From assembly GCF_028293085.1 (NCBI RefSeq), contig NZ_JAQGLC010000272.1, positions 1 to 43,768 on the forward strand: a stretch of DNA of 43,768 nucleotides. Reading direction: 5' to 3'. Within the stretch, counting starts at the first letter, position 1; each line of letters opens with the position of its first letter. Made by a program: the position numbers and the translations under genes. Positions 42,530 to 43,768 of the stretch are shown piece after piece. The notes under the pieces were generated by a model. That model searched no databases. It saw only the letters and a list, made by a program, of their open reading frames with translations, and had not been told where the DNA came from. This stretch comes from Sphingomonas bacterium. Lineage in GTDB: Bacteria; Pseudomonadota; Alphaproteobacteria; Sphingomonadales; Sphingomonadaceae.

Positions 42530-43768
42530 ATGGCAAGCATGATCGAAACCGCAATCCGCAACACGGTGACCAAGGGCATCGGCGTGGTTGCCGAATTCAA
42601 TCGCAAGCGGATGGACGCGGACGCGGATCATCCCTTCCTGACCGGCATCCACAAGCCGATGGCCGAGGAGCTGACGTTGGAGGATCTGCCTGTCACCGGC
42701 ACGATCCCGGCGGTGCTCGACGGGCGGTATCTGCGCATCGGGCCGAACCCGGCGGCGCCCGATGCAGCCGGCTATCACTGGTTCACCGGCGACGGGATGG
42801 TGCACGGCCTGGCGATCAGGGAGGGCAAGGCGCTGTGGTATCGCAACCGCTGGATCAGATCGCAACGAGTCGCCAAGGCGCTGGACGTGCCCGCCGCGCC
42901 GGGCCCGCGCCATGGCGGCTTCGACACGGTCAACACCAATGTGACCGCGATCGGCGGGCGCACCTTCGCCCTGGTCGAGGCGGGGAGCTATCCGGTCGAG
43001 CTGTCCGACACGCTCGACGAGCAAACCTACAACCCGTTCGACGATACGCTGATGGGCAGCTTCACTGCGCATCCACATCTCGATCCGCTGACCGGCGAGC
43101 AGCATGCCATCGCCTATGAGGCGACGGACCCCGACACGATCCGCCATATCGTGATCTCGCCCGAGGGATTGGTGGTGCGCGAGGAGCCGATCAAGGTGAA
43201 GCACGGGCCGTCGATCCATGATTGCGCGATCACGGCGCGGTTCGTGGTGGTGATGGACCTGCCGGTGACCTTTTCCATGAAGTCGCTGATCGGGGGCCAC
43301 AGCTTTCCCTATCGCTGGAACCCCGAGCATCAGGCGCGGATCGGCCTGTTACCGCGCGGCGGCCGGGGCAGCGAGACGATCTGGGTGGACGTCGATCCCT
43401 GCTACATCTTCCATGTAGCCAATGCGTTCGACCTGCCCGATGGACGGGTGGTGCTGGACGCGGTGGTCTACAATACGATGTTCGCCGACAGCGCGATCGG
43501 GCCGGACGCGATGTCGCGCGGGCTGGAGCGCTGGACGATCGATCCGGTGGCGGGCACGGTCGAGCGCCGCACGATCGACGCGACGCCGCAGGAATTTCCC
43601 CGGCCCGATGAACGGCGGTTCGGACAATCCTATCGCTATGCCTATACGTTGGGGCTGCCGCGCGACAGCGAAGCGTTTATCGGCGAGACCTTCATCCTGA
43701 AGCACGACCTGGAGACGGGCGGGCGCGCGGTGCATGAGTTCGGCGCGGGGCGCTATCCGGGCGAGTTC
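42530..43768 (+). CDS. Carotenoid oxygenase (RPE65/CCD family), 3'-truncated by window edge
   Basis: Predicted Fe(II)-dependent enzyme that cleaves a carotenoid or apocarotenoid, or a stilbene-like relative, with oxygen. The 413 codons in the window show RYLRIGPNP (near residue 65), [11 protein letters not shown], and three of the four iron-ligand histidine contexts: [21 protein letters not shown] and [11 protein letters not shown]. The fourth (near the C-terminus) lies beyond the window. GGAGG (42520-42524) sits 5 bases before the ATG at 42530. It is divergent from a TetR regulator over a shared promoter region, which suggests local control. The substrate cannot be told from sequence. Confidence 0.94.
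   Translation, partial: MASMIETAIRNTVTKGIGVVAEFNRKRMDADADHPFLTGIHKPMAEELTLEDLPVTGTIPAVLDGRYLRIGPNPAAPDAAGYHWFTGDGMVHGLAIREGKALWYRNRWIRSQRVAKALDVPAAPGPRHGGFDTVNTNVTAIGGRTFALVEAGSYPVELSDTLDEQTYNPFDDTLMGSFTAHPHLDPLTGEQHAIAYEATDPDTIRHIVISPEGLVVREEPIKVKHGPSIHDCAITARFVVVMDLPVTFSMKSLIGGHSFPYRWNPEHQARIGLLPRGGRGSETIWVDVDPCYIFHVANAFDLPDGRVVLDAVVYNTMFADSAIGPDAMSRGLERWTIDPVAGTVERRTIDATPQEFPRPDERRFGQSYRYAYTLGLPRDSEAFIGETFILKHDLETGGRAVHEFGAGRYPGEF

Noticed and set aside
42476..43330. Long minus-strand extension upstream of the TetR gene
   Set aside because: The frame stays open through the carotenoid oxygenase on the other strand, but only the part from 42475 downwards shows a protein family.

Overview
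The window is high-GC DNA, probably from a sphingomonad (Sphingomonas or a close relative). This is inferred from the dense exopolysaccharide (EPS) gene cluster, the CioAB-type cytochrome bd genes followed by a DUF2474 mini-gene, an RPE65-type carotenoid oxygenase, the protein style, and intergenic repeats that look like sphingomonad/alphaproteobacterial dispersed repeats. No 16S rRNA or other taxonomic marker is present, so the assignment is an inference.

About three quarters of the window (1 to about 34,430) is a Wzx/Wzy-type EPS locus. A plus-strand block (1-21333) starts with nucleotide-sugar genes: a 5'-truncated wecB, wecC, gmd and fcl, with a glycosyltransferase (GT) and a small CxxC protein between them. 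Next come export and polymerisation genes: a Wza-like lipoprotein, a Wzc-like polysaccharide copolymerase/tyrosine autokinase, an uncharacterised membrane-anchored protein and an O-antigen ligase/polymerase-type protein. A run of assembly and decoration genes follows: five GT4-like or related GTs, an FkbM methyltransferase, a second polymerase-like membrane protein, a WcaF-like acetyltransferase and a GT2 enzyme. This block meets a minus-strand block (29336 down to 21343) that reads: priming glycosyl-1-phosphate transferase, GT, PPP-type phosphatase, UDP-xylose synthase, Wzx flippase, GT, and an NAD-dependent epimerase. A short exported FecR-like protein with its own terminator lies divergent to the priming transferase. 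It is followed by rfbA-rfbB (minus), a UDP-glucuronate 4-epimerase (plus) and galU (minus).

Together the EPS genes supply or modify UDP-ManNAcA, GDP-L-fucose, UDP-xylose, UDP-GalA and a dTDP-4-keto-6-deoxyhexose. The chain is started on undecaprenyl phosphate, extended by up to nine GTs, decorated by methyl and acetyl groups, flipped, polymerised and exported under BY-kinase control. Missing from the window, and presumably elsewhere, are UDP-glucose dehydrogenase, ManC/ManB, RmlC/RmlD and a Wzb-type phosphatase.

The right end (34,500-43,768) is housekeeping and accessory: cytochrome bd oxidase cydA-cydB-DUF2474, two tandem membrane-anchored FKBP-type prolyl isomerases, rpsU, cysS, a D-2-hydroxyacid dehydrogenase, and a TetR regulator divergent to a carotenoid oxygenase cut by the window end. 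The spacers around the dehydrogenase hold an AT-rich array of CAGGGAA repeats and two REP-like hairpin elements.

The points most worth a second look are a GT gene that seems to start at ATT, the CAGGGAA repeat array, the isolated FecR-like exported protein with a palindromic upstream site, and the uncharacterised gene between the Wzc-like kinase and the polymerase.
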